Positions 17,973-26,530 of a DNA stretch of 44,533 bases are shown one piece after another. The notes beneath the pieces were generated by a model, which did not search any database, was not told where the DNA came from, and worked only from the letters and a program-made list of their open reading frames with translations. Each line of letters opens with the position of its first letter. Positions within the stretch are counted from its first letter, which is position 1. The stretch lies in contig WRET01000023.1 in NCBI GenBank assembly GCA_009779195.1, forward strand, positions 1-44,533, in the 5' to 3' direction. The DNA comes from Micrococcales bacterium. Its GTDB lineage: Bacteria; Actinomycetota; Actinomycetes; Actinomycetales; Cellulomonadaceae. Position numbers and translations under genes: made by a program.

Positions 17973-19427
17973 ATGACCCACACACCGACCCACATCGCCC
18001 TGAACGCTCTGCCGTTCGTCCACCAACCCACCTTGACCCCTGCGGCGGTGATCGCTCCGGCGCCGCCGCAGGCCACACCCGCCCGGGCAACGACCGGCGA
18101 CGCAGCCTTCTGGGCGTCGGTGCGCGAGCTGCGGGCGAAAGTCTCCGACCGGGTCCGTGACGAGCTCAGCGGTCGCGCCCTGGACACGGCGACCCGTGAA
18201 CAGCTGGGCCGCCACCACATCCAGCAGGTCGTCGACGAGCACGCCCAAGAGCTGGTCGACCGCCGCAGACCGCCGTTGGGCGCGGCAGTCGAGGTGCACC
18301 TGGTGCAGGTGTTGTTCGACGCGATGTTCCGCCTCGGGCGCCTCCAGCCGCTGGTGGAGCTGCCCGGGGCGACCGACATCGAGATCTACGGGCACGACCA
18401 GGTGCTGGTGCTGTTCGCCGACGGGCACCGCGAGTGGCACGACCCTGTGGCCGACTCCGACGAGGACCTTGTGGCGTACCTGCAGCTGCTGGCGGCCCGC
18501 GACCCGGACAACGAGCAGGCCTTCACCCCCGTGCACCGGCACCTGGAGATGGCTCTGCCCGGCCGGGGGCGCCTGGCCGCGGCAGCGTTCGGTGTCACAC
18601 CGCGCCCACGGGTGACGATCCGTCTGCAGCACCTGCAGTCGGTGGACCTGGCGATGCTGCGCGCCCAGGACGAGATCGACACGATCTTGGAGGCGTTCTT
18701 GACCGCGGCGGTGCGTTCGCGCAAGTCGATCGTGGTGTCGGGGCAGGGCCAGGGGTCGGGCAAGACGACGTTCTTGCGGGCGTTGTGCTCGGTGATCGAC
18801 CCGGGCGAGTCGGTCGCCACCGTCGAGGACGACTACGAGCTGTACCTGCACGAAGAACCCGACCGGCACCACCGCGTGTTCGCCCAGCAGACGTTCCGCG
18901 GCGCCGGGGAGGTCGACGTCCGCGGCAACCGTGCCGGGCAGATCAGCGCTGGCGAGCTCTTGCGCAGGGCTTTGCGGCACACTATCGACCGGATCATCGT
19001 CGGGGAGGTCCGCGACTCTGATGCGCTGCTGGCCATGTTCGAAGCCATGCAGGCCGGCAACGGGTCGTTGTCGACGGTCCACGCCGACTCGGCCCACGAC
19101 GTGGTCGAACGTCTCGTCGGCCTGGCCGTGCGCGACTCGTCGGTGTCCGAGGCGTACGCCTACCGGCAGGTCGCAGAAACCATCGACCTCATCGTGTTCC
19201 TCGGGGTCCAGACCAACCCTGACGGGTCCAAGACCCGGTTCGTGCGCGAGGTCGTCGAGCCGTCGCGTGGGGAGTCTGGCACAGGTGTGGCCCTCACCGA
19301 CGTGTTCGTGCCCAACCGCGCAAGCCGGGCGGTGCCGCACATCGCCCCGTCGTTCATGGGCACGCTGGTCGCAGCAGGTTTCGACCAGTCTCGCCTGACC
19401 ACCGCTGGCACCTGGAGAACACGGTGA
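17973..19427 (+). CDS. Tad pilus assembly ATPase, CpaF/TadA family
   Basis: 484 residues. A type II/IV secretion ATPase that powers pilin polymerisation on the cytoplasmic face. The N-terminal helical domain (VRDELSGRALDTATREQLGRHHIQ) is followed by the RecA-like domain. Walker A is SGQGQGSGKTTFLRAL at about 255-270, and Walker B is RIIVGEVRDSDAL at about 338-350. The GNGSLSTVHADSAHD His box then leads to the C-terminal segment. Size is typical. ATG 17973 directly follows the CpaE-like stop, and the end overlaps tadB by 4 nt. Confidence 0.95.
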   Translation: MTHTPTHIALNALPFVHQPTLTPAAVIAPAPPQATPARATTGDAAFWASVRELRAKVSDRVRDELSGRALDTATREQLGRHHIQQVVDEHAQELVDRRRPPLGAAVEVHLVQVLFDAMFRLGRLQPLVELPGATDIEIYGHDQVLVLFADGHREWHDPVADSDEDLVAYLQLLAARDPDNEQAFTPVHRHLEMALPGRGRLAAAAFGVTPRPRVTIRLQHLQSVDLAMLRAQDEIDTILEAFLTAAVRSRKSIVVSGQGQGSGKTTFLRALCSVIDPGESVATVEDDYELYLHEEPDRHHRVFAQQTFRGAGEVDVRGNRAGQISAGELLRRALRHTIDRIIVGEVRDSDALLAMFEAMQAGNGSLSTVHADSAHDVVERLVGLAVRDSSVSEAYAYRQVAETIDLIVFLGVQTNPDGSKTRFVREVVEPSRGESGTGVALTDVFVPNRASRAVPHIAPSFMGTLVAAGFDQSRLTTAGTWRTR

Positions 19428-20320
19428 GCGCCGCGGTCGCTGCTGCGGCGGCAGCCATGGTGGGGCTTGGCCTGCTGCTGGTCATCACGGGGATGGTCCC
19501 CGCGGCACCGCGACCGGGGCGCCCCGCGACGGACCTGGTCGCACTGGTGGGCCTGGCCCCCGGTGGGGTGCTGGGCCGCCACCCGCGCATCACGGCAGCG
19601 GGGGCGGTGGCCGGGCTGGTGGTCGGTGCGCTGACGGGGTGGTGGATCTTGGTCGCGGCGGTACCTGCTGCGGTCGTCGGCCTGCCGGTCCTGCTGGGCC
19701 GCGACCGCGCCGACGAGCAGGTGCAGCGACTGACGGACCTGGAGTCGTGGCTGCGGGGACTGGCAGGGACCCTGGTCGGCGGGTCGATCGGCTTACGCCA
19801 GGCCCTGCACGACTCGGCACCATCAGCACCCAGGTCGTTGCAGCCGTCCCTGGCACGCCTGGCGGCCCAGCTCGACGCGCAACGACCCCTGCCTGACGCC
19901 CTGCACGAGTGGGGCGACGACCTGGACGACCCGACCGCCGACCTGGCCGTTGCCTGCCTGAAACTCGAGGCCCAACGCCGCGGCGGGGCAGTCACCGGGT
20001 CCTTGGAACGTCTGGCCGACACGGTCTCAGAGCTCACGACCGCGCGCAGGCAGGTCGAGGCCGACCGCAAAGGGTCACGGACCACCGTGCGGTGGGTCTC
20101 GGTGATCTCCGGGCTGCTGCTGGCAGCGCTGGTCACCCAGCCCACGTTCGCCGCGTTCTACACCACAGGTCTGGGCCAGATCGCCGCCGCGATGTTCCTT
20201 GTCGCCTACGCCGGGTGCCTGCTGTGGATGCGCAAAGTCGCCCAAGGCAAACCGGTGCCCCGGTTCTTGTCCGCCACTGCCGACAAATCCGCCAGTCCTG
20301 ACAAAGGAGGCCAGCCGTGA
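19424..20320 (+). CDS. Tad pilus platform protein, TadB-like (type II secretion F domain)
   Basis: 298 residues, GTG start overlapping the CpaF stop. Hydrophobic segments lie at about 5-25, 45-60 and 66-85, then the cytoplasmic T2SSF helical domain (LTDLESWLRGLAGTLVGGSIGLRQAL...LKLEAQRRGGAVTGSLERLADTV). Two C-terminal TMs follow (WVSVISGLLLAALVT, QIAAAMFLVAYAGCLLWM). TadB and TadC form the inner-membrane platform that the ATPase acts on. Ends 4 nt into the tadC start. Confidence 0.9.
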   Translation: MSAAVAAAAAAMVGLGLLLVITGMVPAAPRPGRPATDLVALVGLAPGGVLGRHPRITAAGAVAGLVVGALTGWWILVAAVPAAVVGLPVLLGRDRADEQVQRLTDLESWLRGLAGTLVGGSIGLRQALHDSAPSAPRSLQPSLARLAAQLDAQRPLPDALHEWGDDLDDPTADLAVACLKLEAQRRGGAVTGSLERLADTVSELTTARRQVEADRKGSRTTVRWVSVISGLLLAALVTQPTFAAFYTTGLGQIAAAMFLVAYAGCLLWMRKVAQGKPVPRFLSATADKSASPDKGGQP

Positions 20321-21243
20321 GCATGGCCCTGCTCGTCGCCCTCGCCGCGGGGGCCGCCGCCGGTGCTGGGCTGTGGCTCGTGGTCCGCGAGCTGGTCGGG
20401 GGCCCGCCCGACCTGGCCGCCGCCCAGGCCCGCATGTCAGGCACGGACCAGGCCCCGTCGGTGGACCTGACCAGCACCACAACCCTCAAGGGCAAGGTCG
20501 GAGCAACTGTCACGGCCCGGGTACAGGTCCCTGCCATCAAGTTCCTCGACCCGTCGGCCGCAGACCTGGACCTGACCGGCACCAGCCCTCACGAGCACCT
20601 CGGCGAGAAAGTCCTGGGCGCGACCGTGGGGGTCGTCCTGCCCATGGCTGCTGGGGTCGTGCTGACGTCGTTCGGGGTCCGGATGCACCCGGTGCTCTTC
20701 GTCGCCGCCGGGCTGGGCCTGCTCGTCGTGGGGTGGGCCGCCCCAGACCTGGACGTGACCTCCCGGGCCCGGTCGGCCCGTGACGAGATGGACAGGGCCG
20801 TAGCCGCGCTGGCCGAGCTCGTCGCGATCCAGCGGCTGTCGGGGGCTGGGGTCGCCCAGTCCGTCAAAGAGGCAGCCCGCGCTGCCGAGTCCTGGCCGTT
20901 CCAGCGCGTGCGGGCCGCGATCGCCCGCGGCGAGCTCAACGGCCAGCCCCCCTGGGACGCCCTGGACGACCTGGCCGCCCAGCTCGCCGACCCGCGCCAC
21001 CCCGAACGCACCCAAGCCCTGCGCGACCTGGCCGCGATCACGCGACAGGCTGCCCAGCGCGGCACCCAGGTCGCCGACCAGCTCCAGGGCCGGGCCCGGG
21101 CCATGCGCGGTGTCCAAGCCTCCGCCGACCGCGCCGCAGCCAACGCTGCCTCGGTGACCATGACCGCCCCCATGTCCATGACCGTGATCGTCGTCGCCCT
21201 GGCGATCGTCGCACCCCTGGCCTGGCAGATGCTCACCAGGTAG
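20317..21243 (+). CDS. Tad pilus platform protein, TadC-like (type II secretion F domain)
   Basis: 308 residues, GTG 20317 overlapping the tadB stop. An N-terminal TM, a second pair of TMs at about 105-145, a T2SSF cytoplasmic domain (ALAELVAIQRLSGAGVAQSVKEAAR...LRDLAAITRQAAQRGTQVADQL), and a terminal TM ending PLAWQMLTR. It partners TadB. Its last codons and the following untranslated stretch recur, diverged, at about 23195-23250 in front of the second pilin gene, marking the edge of a tandem duplication. Confidence 0.9.
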   Translation: MSMALLVALAAGAAAGAGLWLVVRELVGGPPDLAAAQARMSGTDQAPSVDLTSTTTLKGKVGATVTARVQVPAIKFLDPSAADLDLTGTSPHEHLGEKVLGATVGVVLPMAAGVVLTSFGVRMHPVLFVAAGLGLLVVGWAAPDLDVTSRARSARDEMDRAVAALAELVAIQRLSGAGVAQSVKEAARAAESWPFQRVRAAIARGELNGQPPWDALDDLAAQLADPRHPERTQALRDLAAITRQAAQRGTQVADQLQGRARAMRGVQASADRAAANAASVTMTAPMSMTVIVVALAIVAPLAWQMLTR

Positions 21244-21269
21244 CACCACAACCCCGAGAAAGGACCACC

Positions 21270-21446
21270 ATGACCCGCGCACTCACGACCCGAGCACTCA
21301 CGACCTTGGCCAAGGCCCGCCACGACGACACCGGCGACGGCACCTTGAGCACAGTGATCATCATCGCCGGGTTCGTCACCCTGGCCCTGCTGATCGTCGG
21401 CCTGGTCACCCAGGTCGCCGGCGGCTACATGGCCAGGATCCGCTGA
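21270..21446 (+). CDS. Flp-like pilin, copy 1
   Basis: 58 residues, with GAGAAAGGA 7-8 nt upstream of ATG 21270. A basic, Thr-rich leader (MTRALTTRALTTLAKARHDD) precedes TGDGTLSTVIIIAGFVTLALLIVGLVTQ, a single hydrophobic helix as in Flp pilins. A prepilin peptidase would cut near GDG. The usual Glu at +5 of the mature pilin is not present (Thr-Leu-Ser-Thr-Val). It is very similar to copy 2 at 23249. Probably the pilus subunit or a minor pilin. The TGA overlaps the following relic frame by 1 nt. Confidence 0.8.
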   Translation: MTRALTTRALTTLAKARHDDTGDGTLSTVIIIAGFVTLALLIVGLVTQVAGGYMARIR

Positions 21447-21559
21447 TGGCCCAACACCACGGACGCAACACCGTCCCCCTGACCCAGCCGACCGTCCTCG
21501 GCCAAGGCGACGCCACCATCACCGCCACCTCCGTCGACACCTACCGGAGCAGACCATGA
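21446..21559 (+). pseudogene. Deletion-fused TadE relic
   Basis: A 37-codon frame begins at ATG 21446, exactly where the TadE gene begins after pilin copy 2. It ends PTVLGQGDATITATS...YRSRP, which matches the last residues of the second TadE-like protein (LTVLGQGDRTITATATS...YRSRQ). The middle of two genes is missing, so an internal deletion joined the start of the first to the end of the second. It could still be translated, but it lacks the membrane helix. Confidence 0.75.
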
Positions 21560-22152
21560 CCCCACCCCGCCTCACCTTCGCCGTCACAGCCCTGGCCCTG
21601 GCCGTGACCGGGTGCACCAACAAAGACCCCGACCCCGCCCCTCCCACCAACCCGCCGGCCACCACCGCGACCACCACCACCAAACCTGACCCCAAACGCG
21701 CCGCCGAAAAGGAAGCCATCGAGGCGTACAAAGCCTACAAAGCCGCGTACAACAAGACCGCCCAGAACTACTACAAAGACCATGCGCCCCTCATCTGGCT
21801 CACCTGCGACCAGTACACGCTAGACCTGTCGCCGCTGGTACAGGCTCTGCAAGCTGCTGGGGCGCACCAAGTGGGAGGGGACAAAGTCTCGAATTTCAAG
21901 GTCATCGACCACCAGGCCGTCAGAGACTTTCCCATCGACGACCACGTCACCTTTGAGGTATGCGTGGACAGCAGCGGCACGGACGTGGTCTTGCCGGACG
22001 GGTCCTCGGCGCTGCGGCCGGGCACCACGGGACGGTTCGTGGCGACCGTCACGATGTGGCACCAGGACCTCAGCACCATCGACCCGGACGTAGAACCAGG
22101 CGGACAGTGGCTAGTGGCAGCCGGCACGGTCGACCGAGGAAGGACGTGCTGA
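21556..22152 (+). CDS. Putative lipoprotein of the pilus operon, copy 1
   Basis: 198 residues. Lipoprotein signal with lipobox ALAVTGC, then a Pro/Thr-rich linker (residues about 22-48), then an acidic/Lys-rich helix (EAIEAYKAYKAAYNKTAQNYYKD) and a beta-rich domain with Cys pairs. The pattern resembles actinobacterial lipoproteins with an NTF2-like core; I see no catalytic motif. Paralogous in position and layout to the gene at 24257. ATG 21556 overlaps the TadE relic stop. Likely an extracellular, membrane-anchored accessory of the pilus. Confidence 0.7.
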   Translation: MTPPRLTFAVTALALAVTGCTNKDPDPAPPTNPPATTATTTTKPDPKRAAEKEAIEAYKAYKAAYNKTAQNYYKDHAPLIWLTCDQYTLDLSPLVQALQAAGAHQVGGDKVSNFKVIDHQAVRDFPIDDHVTFEVCVDSSGTDVVLPDGSSALRPGTTGRFVATVTMWHQDLSTIDPDVEPGGQWLVAAGTVDRGRTC

Positions 22153-22154
22153 CC

Positions 22155-23138
22155 ATGAAGACGACAAGACTGGTCGCAGCGTTGTCCGGTGCTGTCCTGA
22201 CGGTGGCGATCTCCACAGCGCCTGCCTTCTCCGCCCCTGGCGACCCGACCCCTACCCCGACGGCAACCGCCGATCCCGTCGATGCACAGTGCAAAACCAC
22301 GGAGGGATGCGTAGTCGACCTTGTCGCCGGCACCCCTGGGAGCGGCGGAGGAGGGGGAGGACCAAGCGCAAGTCCCTCGGCGTGCGTCTTCAACGGCACG
22401 ACGATTCCGTGCACCCATAACGGCTGGAAGTGGTCGGCTGAGCGTGAGTGTTACTACACGGTGTACAAGAAGGACACCTTCACGGCTGAGGAAAGGGCAG
22501 CGTCAGCGGAGGCGGCCGGGCACCCCGGCGAGTCGCTGCTGGAGTGCAAGGTCGCAGGTGACGGTACTGTCATCCGGCAGGGGAACGGGGCCTTGTGGTG
22601 GAGCGGCCCAGCAGGCGGTGGGCCCTCGCCGTCCGAGTTGGCGCGGCAGGCCGTCGAGCAGATGGCCCTGCGGGCCCCGGGCATCGGCATGACCGGCGGA
22701 GACCCACCCGAGGGGATGCAGATCGTGGGCGTGCCCGCATGGTTGTGGGCCACCGACCCTGGTGAGTCCACGACCGGGCCGATCACCCGGTCCGCCTCAG
22801 CCGGGGCCGTGACCGTCGAAGCGACAGGACGCCTGGACCGCACCGAGTGGTCCATGGGCGACGGCACGACCGAGACCTGCCCCGGCACACGGGCCCCAGG
22901 CACACCGTGGCGCTACGGGTACGGCGGGCAACCCTCGCCCACGTGCGGGCACACCTACACCCGCACCTCGGCAGGACAGCCCGGCGAGGCGTTCACCGTG
23001 ACGGTCACCTCCTACTGGACCATCACCTGGTCCGGAGGCGGGCAGTCAGGGACCATCGCCGTGTCGATGTCAGGGTCGATCCAAAAACGCGTCGGCGAGA
23101 TCCAGGCCATCGTCGTACCAGGACCAGGCCAGTCATGA
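22155..23138 (+). CDS. Secreted PKD-like protein, copy 1
   Basis: 327 residues from ATG 22155. Signal peptide of about 26 residues (ending ISTAPAFSA), a Gly/Ser/Pro-rich region, a Cys-containing central part, and a conserved C-terminal half. That half carries GIGMTGGDPPEGMQIVG, PAWLWATDPGESTTGP, WSMGDGTTETCPG, SPTCGHTYTRTS, WSGGGQSGTI and VGEIQAIVV. The WxMGDG and CGHTY elements suggest a PKD-like beta sandwich stabilised by a disulfide. Similar proteins are common in actinobacterial Tad loci. The gene at 24891 shares the second half closely. Probably a surface or minor pilus component. Confidence 0.75.
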   Translation: MKTTRLVAALSGAVLTVAISTAPAFSAPGDPTPTPTATADPVDAQCKTTEGCVVDLVAGTPGSGGGGGGPSASPSACVFNGTTIPCTHNGWKWSAERECYYTVYKKDTFTAEERAASAEAAGHPGESLLECKVAGDGTVIRQGNGALWWSGPAGGGPSPSELARQAVEQMALRAPGIGMTGGDPPEGMQIVGVPAWLWATDPGESTTGPITRSASAGAVTVEATGRLDRTEWSMGDGTTETCPGTRAPGTPWRYGYGGQPSPTCGHTYTRTSAGQPGEAFTVTVTSYWTITWSGGGQSGTIAVSMSGSIQKRVGEIQAIVVPGPGQS

Positions 23139-23194
23139 CACGACGTGTAGACGACAGTGTGCGACACCGCGTCCGCGACCCCTCCCATCGCACC

Positions 23195-23250
23195 CCTGGC
23201 CTGGCAGATGCCCACCAGATAGCACCACAACCCCGAGAAAGGAACACCAT
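23195..23250 (+). repeat. Duplicated tadC 3' end and pilin leader
   Basis: This stretch repeats, with few differences, the tadC end and spacer at 21206-21270 (cgcacccctggcctggcag, then caccacaaccccgagaaagga, then the pilin ATG). Here it encodes no tadC. It marks the left boundary of the second module of a tandem duplication. Confidence 0.85.
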
Positions 23251-23425
23251 GACCCGCGCACTGACTACCCGAGTTCTCACAGTTTTGAACAAAGCCCGCC
23301 ACGACGACACCGGAGACGGCACCTTGAGCACGGTGATCATCATCGCTGGGTTCGTCACCCTTGCCCTGCTGATCGTCGGGCTGGTCACCCAGGTCGCCCA
23401 GAACTACATGGACCAGATCCGCTGA
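23249..23425 (+). CDS. Flp-like pilin, copy 2
   Basis: 58 residues, nearly identical to copy 1 through GDGTLSTVIIIAGFVTLAL; it differs in the leader and in the tail (QNYMDQIR instead of GGYMARIR). AGAAAGGA precedes the ATG. Membrane-embedded before assembly, then polymerised by the TadABC machinery if it is a true pilin. The TGA overlaps the next ATG by one base, which keeps translation coupled to the TadE-like gene. Confidence 0.8.
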   Translation: MTRALTTRVLTVLNKARHDDTGDGTLSTVIIIAGFVTLALLIVGLVTQVAQNYMDQIR

Positions 23426-23832
23426 TGGTCCCGCGGTATCTCGACCGGACCCCGAGCGGCCGACGGTGCGACGAAGGCTCGGCAGCCGTCGAAGCAGCGA
23501 TCCTGTTCCCAGCGGTCCTGGTGCTGGTCATGGCAGTGATCCAGGCCGGGGTGTACTACCACGCCCGTGACGCAGCACGGTGGGCCGCCAACGGAGGTGC
23601 GGTCGCTGGTGCGGTCCACGGCGGAGCCGCCGCAGAGGCCGAGGCCCGCGACCGCATCGAACGCGCTGGAGGTTCGAGCCTGCTCGAAGACGCGGCTGTC
23701 TCCGCGAGCGACACGGGCACGGACGTCACCGTCACCGTCCGCGGAACCGCCAAGACGTTCGTCCCTGGCCTGCCGCCACTGACCGTCACCCAGACGGTCA
23801 CCACCCCCGTCGAACGGTTCACCGCGCCATGA
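23425..23832 (+). CDS. TadE-like pseudopilin
   Basis: 135 residues. A short basic start, then DEGSAAVEAAILFPAVLVLVMAVIQAGVYYHARDAARWAA. This is the TadE N-terminal helix with Glu and Pro in their usual places, followed by a small beta domain ending TVTQTVTTPVERF. TadE-like proteins are minor pilins needed for pilus formation. The start overlaps the pilin stop, and the end overlaps the next start (ATGA). In the first module this gene survives only as its first codons at 21446. Confidence 0.85.
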   Translation: MVPRYLDRTPSGRRCDEGSAAVEAAILFPAVLVLVMAVIQAGVYYHARDAARWAANGGAVAGAVHGGAAAEAEARDRIERAGGSSLLEDAAVSASDTGTDVTVTVRGTAKTFVPGLPPLTVTQTVTTPVERFTAP

Positions 23833-24260
23833 CCACCACAGCGACGCGCACCGACGCTGGGCACCTGAGCCTGGGCGTAGCCATCACCATCCCCGCCGTG
23901 TTCTTCTTCCTCGTCCTGCTCATCATGGCCGGACGCCTAGCCACAGCCAACGGTGCCGTCCAGGCTGCAGCCGCCGAAGCGGCCCGCGCCGCATCGATCT
24001 CCCGCACCGCCCCCACCGCCCAGGCCGCAGCCGAAGCAGCTGCGACCACAACCCTGGGCTCCTCGGACCTGGAGTGCGCCACCAGCAGCGTCGTAGCCGA
24101 CCTGTCCGGCTTCTCCGCCCCCCTGGGCCAAGACGCCCAGGTCACTGTCACCGTGACCTGCACCGTCCCCTTGTCCGAGCTGACCGTCCTCGGCCAAGGC
24201 GACCGCACCATCACCGCCACCGCCACATCCGTCCTCGACCCCTACCGGAGCAGACAATGA
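23829..24260 (+). CDS. Second TadE/TadF-like pseudopilin
   Basis: 143 residues. It has an N-terminal helix (GHLSLGVAITIPAVFFFLVLLIMAGRLATANGAVQAAA), then an Ala-rich helix, then a beta domain with Cys at two places and the end LTVLGQGDRTITATATS. The architecture and position after TadE indicate a second minor pilin. ATG 23829 overlaps the previous stop, and the stop overlaps the lipoprotein start. Only its final codons remain in the first module. Confidence 0.82.
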   Translation: MTTTATRTDAGHLSLGVAITIPAVFFFLVLLIMAGRLATANGAVQAAAAEAARAASISRTAPTAQAAAEAAATTTLGSSDLECATSSVVADLSGFSAPLGQDAQVTVTVTCTVPLSELTVLGQGDRTITATATSVLDPYRSRQ

Positions 24261-24871
24261 AACGCACACTCACCATCACAGCCCTGGTCGTAGCAGCCCT
24301 GGCCCTGACCAGCTGCACCAGCAAGGACCCCACCCCGGACGTCGCCATGGCCACCGAAGCACCCGCCCGTGCACCGACCGTCACCACACCGGCCGATCCG
24401 CTGCAGACCAGTCCAGACGAGGCGCGCCACGCATACCTGAACTACGTGGACGCCTACAACGAGGTCGGCCTGGCTGGGTACAAGGACTGGATGACCATCC
24501 TGTTACCCCTGGCCACCGGGGACGAGATGGGGTTGCTCTACACCAGAGCAGGGAGTCTCGCTGACCAGGGGTACCGCACGGTGGGGTCTGTCATGGTCAA
24601 GTCTGGCCCGACAGTCGTCGAGTACGAAGACACCGACCCGTTGGGCAACTTCCGGGCAGAGATGACCGCGTGCTTGGACACCAGCGGCGTGAAGTGGGTG
24701 GCAGAGGGGCGCGACGCTCTCCGGCCGGAGCCGGACGGCCGGTTCTACTACGCGATCGCCATGCGGCGGATCGTGAACTACGACAACTCAGGCAACGCCC
24801 GTGACGACCCGCACGGCCAGGGGTGGTGGCGGGTCGACGCCGAACACGGAGACCCCGAAAAGCCCTGCTGA
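24257..24871 (+). CDS. Putative lipoprotein of the pilus operon, copy 2
   Basis: 204 residues. Lipoprotein signal with lipobox ALALTSC, a short Ala/Pro/Thr-rich linker, then SPDEARHAYLNYVDAYNEVGLAGYKDW and a beta-rich domain with one conserved Cys and a WWRVD end. It occupies the same place as the 21556 gene, but the sequences have drifted apart strongly except in the signal and fold-like pattern. Anchored outside the membrane; role unknown. Confidence 0.7.
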   Translation: MKRTLTITALVVAALALTSCTSKDPTPDVAMATEAPARAPTVTTPADPLQTSPDEARHAYLNYVDAYNEVGLAGYKDWMTILLPLATGDEMGLLYTRAGSLADQGYRTVGSVMVKSGPTVVEYEDTDPLGNFRAEMTACLDTSGVKWVAEGRDALRPEPDGRFYYAIAMRRIVNYDNSGNARDDPHGQGWWRVDAEHGDPEKPC

Positions 24872-24890
24872 CAACGAAAGGACCACTGCC

Positions 24891-25856
24891 ATGCGTCAGA
24901 AGAAACGATTGCTCGCCGCCCCCGTCATTGTCTTGTGCGTCCTGGTCGGGTACGCGATTGGCCCGCCCGGCGCGACGGCTGTTCCGGGTCCCTCGACCAA
25001 CGTCACCGCCGTAGCCGAAGAGGGCGGGACGAAGCCGGGCCGTTCTGGCGGCGGTGTGTGCCCGTTGTCACCGAGGTACGTGCCTGGGGTTGACTCGGGG
25101 TGCACGCACCCAGCCGGCATGTGGTGGACCGGCGCTTGCTGGGCCGTCGAGGGGGTGCAGCACGTCAACATCGCCGGGTACTACGAGCCGGGAGGCGAGG
25201 GGTGGAACAGCGCTGGCGGGGAGGGCAAAACCTCTGGCGCGCTCCACTTGTGCTATAACCGCGACTGCCCAGCCGCGTCGGCAGCGGCCCTCGATAGGTG
25301 CATCGTCGTGGACACGTTCTGGGCCGACTATGGTGGCGTGTCGCCCCGTATGCTCGCTGAACGCGCCGTGGTATCGATGAACCTGACCGCCCCGGCCATC
25401 GGGATGACCGGTGGGAGCCCCCCGGACGGGATGCAGATCGTGGGTGTCCCGGCGTGGATGTGGGCCGCGGACCCTGGAGAGTCCACGACCGGTCCGATCA
25501 CCCGGTCCGCGGCCGACGGGGGTATCTCGGTGACTGCGACCGGGGTGCTGGACAAGACCGTGTGGTCCATGGGCGACGGGGTGACGATCACTTGCTCGGG
25601 GGCGAACGCCGCAGGCACGCCGTGGACACGGGGCAACGGCGGCAACCCGTCGCCCACGTGCGGGTACACCTACACCCGCACCTCGGCGGGCATGCCGAAC
25701 CAGGCGTTCACCGTCACCGTCACCGCCTACTGGAGGGTCGAGTGGACCGGCGGGGGCCAGTCCGGGGTGATCCTCCGCGAGGTCGCCCGGTCGATCCCCA
25801 AACAGGTCGGCGAGATCCAAGCCATCCTCGTGCCCAACCCAGGCGGCCGGTCATGA
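24891..25856 (+). CDS. Secreted PKD-like protein, copy 2
   Basis: 321 residues from ATG 24891, with GAAAGGA upstream. Signal peptide (PVIVLCVLVGYAIG...ATA), a Cys-rich central region different from that of copy 1, then a C-terminal half closely matching copy 1: GIGMTGGSPPDGMQIVG, DPGESTTGPITRSA, WSMGDGVTITCSG, SPTCGYTYTRTS, GEIQAILVP. The variable front and conserved back suggest a shared scaffold domain with different exposed parts. The last codons overlap a relic of a TadG-like start at 25853. Confidence 0.75.
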   Translation: MRQKKRLLAAPVIVLCVLVGYAIGPPGATAVPGPSTNVTAVAEEGGTKPGRSGGGVCPLSPRYVPGVDSGCTHPAGMWWTGACWAVEGVQHVNIAGYYEPGGEGWNSAGGEGKTSGALHLCYNRDCPAASAAALDRCIVVDTFWADYGGVSPRMLAERAVVSMNLTAPAIGMTGGSPPDGMQIVGVPAWMWAADPGESTTGPITRSAADGGISVTATGVLDKTVWSMGDGVTITCSGANAAGTPWTRGNGGNPSPTCGYTYTRTSAGMPNQAFTVTVTAYWRVEWTGGGQSGVILREVARSIPKQVGEIQAILVPNPGGRS

Positions 25857-26530
25857 CAGGCACACGCGACGACAGCGGTCGGGCCGAGCTGTTCACATTG
25901 GTCCGCACTGTGGCTGTGTCGCAGTTTCCATCAGTAGGTGACTGCTGGTTTGATAGGAGCAGTCCCGGTGGGGTTTCTCGTGGCAGACGGCGGAGTCAGG
26001 GCCGCCCTGGTGGTAGGTGTGGTGTCGACCGCAACTACCGCCACCACGGTGCTGGTCGACGAAGCGGCAACTGTCGTCGACCAGCACCTGGCCGCTCTCA
26101 GGCAGGCGGTTCTTCCAGCCGCATCGCTCCCCCACCCTTGCACAGACCCCGCCCCATCCGCGCAGGGGCCCCCGACAGCTGCAGGGCTGAATCGTCCATG
26201 CTGGTCCAAGGTGCCGTTGGGAGGGGGCTTCCATCAGTAGGTGACTGCTGGTTTGATAGGAGCACTCCTGGTGAGGTTCTCGCGGCAAGCGGCGTCAGGG
26301 CCGCCCCCCGGCGGCAGTTGCGGTGCGCACCGCAACTGCCGCCCCGCGATGGTCGACGATCCGACAACCGCTGTGTTCTTGCTCGTGGTCTTGGCGGTCA
26401 TGCCCGGTGCGTCGTCGGGCCCGACGACGTCGCTACAACCCAGCGCTCCTCCAGCGTGGAGTGCGCGATCCACAGACGGGTCGGGCAGACCCAGGGCACC
26501 CTCGTTCCGAACACCGGGGGACAGCCATGA
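25853..26530 (+). pseudogene. Relics of a third pilus module in a 303-bp tandem repeat
   Basis: ATG 25853 opens with DDSGRAELFTLV, a match to the start of the gene at 26527 (LDDGGGAELFVLV). It then breaks into text resembling TM3 and the linker of the LysM-BTAD protein (VGFLVAD...LVDEA...VVDQHLAAL). The combination recurs 303 bp later. A 36-bp identical block lies at 25926-25961 and again at 26229-26264. The stretch ends with AIHRRVGQTQGTLVPNTGG, a decayed C-terminus of the secreted PKD-like protein, just before ATG 26527. Confidence 0.7.

Noticed and set aside
16106-18379. 757-codon minus-strand frame opposite the first pilus genes
   Set aside because: Antisense shadow; repetitive Arg/Ser/Thr translation without motifs.
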